Notes under the pieces: generated by a model
What the model was told of the DNA's origin: nothing
The model's database searches: none
What the model saw: only the letters and a program-made list of their open reading frames with translations
Translations under genes and position numbers: made by a program
In this document: one piece after another, positions 6,622-7,448 of the stretch
How positions within the stretch are numbered: position 1 is the first letter of the stretch
Layout of the letters: each line of letters begins with the position of its first letter
Assembly (NCBI GenBank): GCA_948614045.1
Contig: CAPFSK010000017.1
Coordinates: 1 to 7,448 of the forward strand
Direction of reading: 5' to 3'
DNA: 7,448 nt
Origin: an uncultured Candidatus Saccharibacteria bacterium
GTDB taxonomy: Bacteria; Patescibacteriota; Saccharimonadia; Saccharimonadales; Saccharimonadaceae

Positions 6622-6687
6622 GAAAAAGTAACAACGTAGACCAGCCCCACTCATACCTTTATGGTATCAGCGGGGCTTTACTTTTTC
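6622..6687 (+). terminator. Two-layer terminator after the paralogue operon
   Basis: The outer arms GAAAAAGTAA (6622-6631) and TTACTTTTTC (6678-6687) are perfectly complementary. Inside, AGCCCC (6643-6648) pairs with GGGGCT (6672-6677), continuing through two mismatches to ATACC/GGTAT with a 5-base loop. The GC-rich inner stem followed by TTTACTTTTT is a good intrinsic terminator. It begins directly after the stop codon. Confidence 0.8.
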
Positions 6688-6689
6688 CT

Positions 6690-6730
6690 GCCACCACCAT
6701 AGTACAGTTACCATTGGCTTTTGTCCGTAG
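6690..6730 (+). repeat. 41-base direct repeat, copy 1
   Basis: Identical over all 41 bases to 7402-7442. The left edge is sharp: bases before it differ between copies. The right edge is where the copies diverge within the coding frame, the first differences being AGT/AGC and GGG/GGA, both silent in the FISUMP frame. Confidence 0.9.
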
Positions 6731-6905
6731 TGGGTATATCTATCCACCAAGTGGCGCTATCCTTAATGTTAGTGCTAATGGCTATGGTTGGTCCAAAACT
6801 TCTAAATCATCGACTAGCACATATGATTTAGGCATACATCCGGATAACGCCAATCCGTCCGATAGCAGTAATCGTTATGATGGTTTCCCCCTCCGCTGGC
6901 TCTAG
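6690..6905 (+). pseudogene. FISUMP-type C-terminal fragment without start (cassette 1)
   Basis: The open frame reads LPLAFVRSGYIYPPSG, then NGYGWSKTSKSS, YDLGI, NPSDSSNRYDGFPLRWL and a TAG stop. This is the pattern of the last third of Fibrobacter succinogenes major paralogous domains (FISUMP, TIGR02145): FVRSGY ... GY.WS.T..SS..AY.L ... P....RY.GF.LR. These are surface-exposed modules abundant in CPR bacteria (established for the family; the match is from memory). No ATG, GTG or ribosome binding site lies between the upstream terminator and the fragment, and the N-terminal part of the domain is missing. It is either a decayed gene end or a silent cassette. The frame is intact to the stop, and the usual Cys after GFPLR is replaced by Trp. 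Confidence 0.6.
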
Positions 6906-6908
6906 CCC

Positions 6909-6931
6909 AACTCGTACAACGCGTACTAGTT
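6909..6931. repeat. Inverted repeat just after the cassette stop codon
   Basis: AACTCGTAC (6909-6917) and GTACTAGTT (6923-6931) are complementary except for one C/T mismatch, around AACGC. It starts 4 bases after the TAG and has no T-tract. It could mark the cassette's right edge, be a protein site, or be chance. Confidence 0.4.
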
Positions 6932-7004
6932 CAACCCAAAATTGCCTCTGTTATTTTACGAGAAATTACAACTAATTAGCCCATTATCAACTAATACAAC
7001 AACC

Positions 7005-7025
7005 AAAAAGAGCCAATCCTGGCTC
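7005..7025 (-). terminator. Minus-strand intrinsic terminator
   Basis: GAGCCA and TGGCTC form a 6-bp stem with a 4-base loop, and the minus strand continues with TTTTT (7009-7005). It would end a leftward transcript from the tRNA side or from an unannotated small RNA. Confidence 0.65.
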
Positions 7026-7029
7026 AAAT

Positions 7030-7057
7030 TTCCTAGCGGAAGCGAACCTCGTAGGAA
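7030..7057 (-). repeat. Stem-loop with TTCG loop
   Basis: On the minus strand TTCCTA and TAGGAA form the base; after a small internal loop GAGG pairs with CTTC around a TTCG tetraloop. It is flanked on both sides by other hairpins, giving three in a row within 85 bases. Confidence 0.5.
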
Positions 7058-7065
7058 CGCGACAA

Positions 7066-7089
7066 AAAAAGCAAGTAAACTTGCTTTTT
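7066..7089. terminator. Bidirectional intrinsic terminator
   Basis: AAAAAGCAAG (7066-7075) and CTTGCTTTTT (7080-7089) form a perfect 10-bp stem with a TAAA loop. T-tracts lie at the outer end on both strands, so it can stop transcription in either direction. Confidence 0.75.
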
Positions 7090-7194
7090 GAACTGACGCC
7101 CGAGAAAAGAGCGATAGCTCGAGAGGATTATGAAAACTGCCTCACAAAATCGGGGATTTCCGTCTGAAATGGAGTAGATTTTGGAGTAAAAACG

Positions 7195-7226
7195 AAAATA
7201 GCACCCGAAACCGAGTGTTATTTTTT
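7195..7226. terminator. Terminator downstream of tRNA-Ser
   Basis: The arms 7195-7207 and 7212-7224 form a 13-position stem with one C/A mismatch and one G/T pair, around a 4-base loop. The + strand continues in a T run, and the minus strand carries TATTTTCGTTTTT. It lies 35 bases past the 3' end of the leftward tRNA and probably ends that transcript. Confidence 0.75.
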
Positions 7227-7258
7227 ATAACCAGAAACCGTTTGACCTATGATTATTC

Positions 7259-7348
7259 TGGCGGAAGCGAGAGGATTCGAACCTCCGAGACGCGTAAACG
7301 CCCACACGATTTCGAGTCGTGCGCCTTCAACCACTCGGCCACGCTTCC
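7259..7348 (-). tRNA. tRNA-Ser, anticodon CGA (reads UCG)
   Basis: A class II tRNA with all arms visible. The acceptor stem is GGAAGCG paired with CGCTTCC; the D-arm is GCCGAGTGGTTGAAGGC; the anticodon stem CACGA/TCGTG carries loop CTCGAAA with CGA at 7314-7312. A long variable arm typical of serine follows, then a T-arm with loop TTCGAAT. The discriminator is G, and CCA is encoded in the genome at 7261-7259. It has its own promoter and a terminator 35 bases downstream, so it is a stand-alone transcript. Confidence 0.97.
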
Positions 7349-7355
7349 ACTTCTA

Positions 7356-7364
7356 ATTATACCA
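7356..7364 (-). promoter_or_regulatory. Extended -10 promoter of tRNA-Ser
   Basis: The minus strand reads TGGTATAAT, ending 7 bases before the first tRNA base. Thirteen bases (GTATGGTATAATT) are identical to the valS promoter. No clear -35 is found. Confidence 0.7.
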
Positions 7365-7373
7365 TACTTCTCT

Positions 7374-7392
7374 AGGAAATCATCCCTTTCCT
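7374..7392. repeat. Small inverted repeat upstream of cassette 2
   Basis: AGGAAA (7374-7379) and TTTCCT (7387-7392) pair over 6 bases with a 7-base loop, 9 bases before the second copy of the 41-base repeat. It is short and could be chance, but the first cassette is also preceded directly by a hairpin. Confidence 0.3.
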
Positions 7393-7401
7393 CCCACCGG
7401 C

Positions 7402-7442
7402 GCCACCACCATAGTACAGTTACCATTGGCTTTTGTCCGTAG
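7402..7442 (+). repeat. 41-base direct repeat, copy 2
   Basis: Identical to 6690-6730 and in the same orientation, 712 bases further on. Sequence before 7402 shows no extended match to that before 6690. Confidence 0.9.
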
Positions 7443-7448
7443 CGGATG
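7402..7448 (+). pseudogene. Start of a second FISUMP-type fragment (cut by window end)
   Basis: In the same frame as cassette 1 it reads LPLAFVRSG and then leaves the window, with silent changes at the last two full codons (Ser AGC, Gly GGA). No start codon or ribosome binding site precedes it; the sequence just upstream is the leftward tRNA's promoter region. The rest of the unit lies outside the window, so whether it ends in a complete domain cannot be seen. Confidence 0.5.

Larger units (their letters stand above)
6906..7258. other. Gene-free stretch with clustered stem-loops
   Basis: About 350 bases lie between the FISUMP fragment and the tRNA. I see no gene with a start and ribosome binding site. 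It holds the dyad at 6909-6931, hairpins at 7010-7025, 7030-7057, 7066-7089 and 7195-7224, and an AT-rich, G-poor section (6935-7005). On the minus strand the hairpins could form the 3' half of a small RNA ending at the T-tract of 7005-7009. None of the signature cores of RNase P, SRP or tmRNA is visible. Confidence 0.6.

Noticed and set aside
6462..6905. A 147-residue ORF that would join the end of paralogue B to the FISUMP fragment.
   Set aside because: Its first half is an out-of-frame reading of gene B and of the terminator hairpin; only the part from 6690 resembles a protein family.
7036..7051. On the minus strand, GAGGTTCG directly followed by CTTCCGC looks like the 3' end of the nearby tRNA-Ser with ten bases missing, suggesting a decayed tRNA attachment site.
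   Set aside because: The match is short and interrupted, and the same bases are explained as the GAGG-TTCG-CTTC hairpin; no integrase is present.
6976..7167. A + strand open stretch of 63 codons ending at a TGA, with a protein-like segment LTPEKRAIAREDYENCL, continuing open past the TGA to 7230.
   Set aside because: It has no ATG or ribosome binding site and is threaded through three strong hairpins. An open run of this length is only mildly unusual.
7215..7442. An ORF on the + strand across the tRNA region.
   Set aside because: It reads through the complement of the tRNA-Ser gene (SERIRTSE-type spurious peptide) and its terminator.
52..7448. UGA recoding (as in Gracilibacteria or SR1), suggested because no gene here ends in TGA.
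   Set aside because: The long genes have no in-frame TGA, so there is no sign that it is read as an amino acid; seven stops are too few to conclude anything.

Overview
The window reads as a small-genome bacterium with the standard genetic code. It most resembles the Candidate Phyla Radiation, probably Saccharibacteria or a relative. The hints are a divergent valyl-tRNA synthetase (HAGFETWVVYE in place of the usual HAGIATQ), a surface protein with a Lys-rich cytoplasmic tail and one membrane helix, and FISUMP-type repeat fragments ending in GFPLRWL. The assignment is inference. All seven readable stop codons are TAA or TAG and no long gene has an internal TGA, so UGA is not visibly recoded.

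Left part (1-4876): valS lies on the minus strand. Divergent from it, with interlocking promoters, is a short gene for a very acidic 105-residue protein of unknown function. That gene runs tail to tail, with a 4-base overlap, into a minus-strand operon of a membrane-anchored surface protein followed by a HIT-family nucleotide hydrolase. The + strand is C-rich and G-poor here whichever way genes point, which fits a replication-strand skew.

Middle (4877-6687): a divergent intergenic region carries a near-perfect promoter (TTGACA, 17-base spacer, TACAAT) and a structured 5' leader of about 130 bases. It drives two tandem paralogous genes (222 and 241 residues) of a family I do not recognise with certainty. 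Their C-terminal GG.RIPY ... GEI.I.FSGA ... D.F.A pattern recalls the GlcG/HbpS (PF03928) fold. The first gene has its ATG in the loop of a perfect 8-bp hairpin. Each gene is followed by a long stem-loop whose outer arm contains AAGTAAC.

Right part (6688-7448): two copies of a start-less FISUMP C-terminal fragment share an identical 41-base left end (6690-6730 and 7402-7442). The first is complete to its stop; the second runs off the window. Between them are several hairpins or terminators and a minus-strand tRNA-Ser(CGA) with an encoded CCA. The sharply bounded, promoterless coding cassettes, repeated within 712 bases, are the most interesting feature. They could be silent donor cassettes for variation of a surface-protein domain, or simply decayed duplicates.
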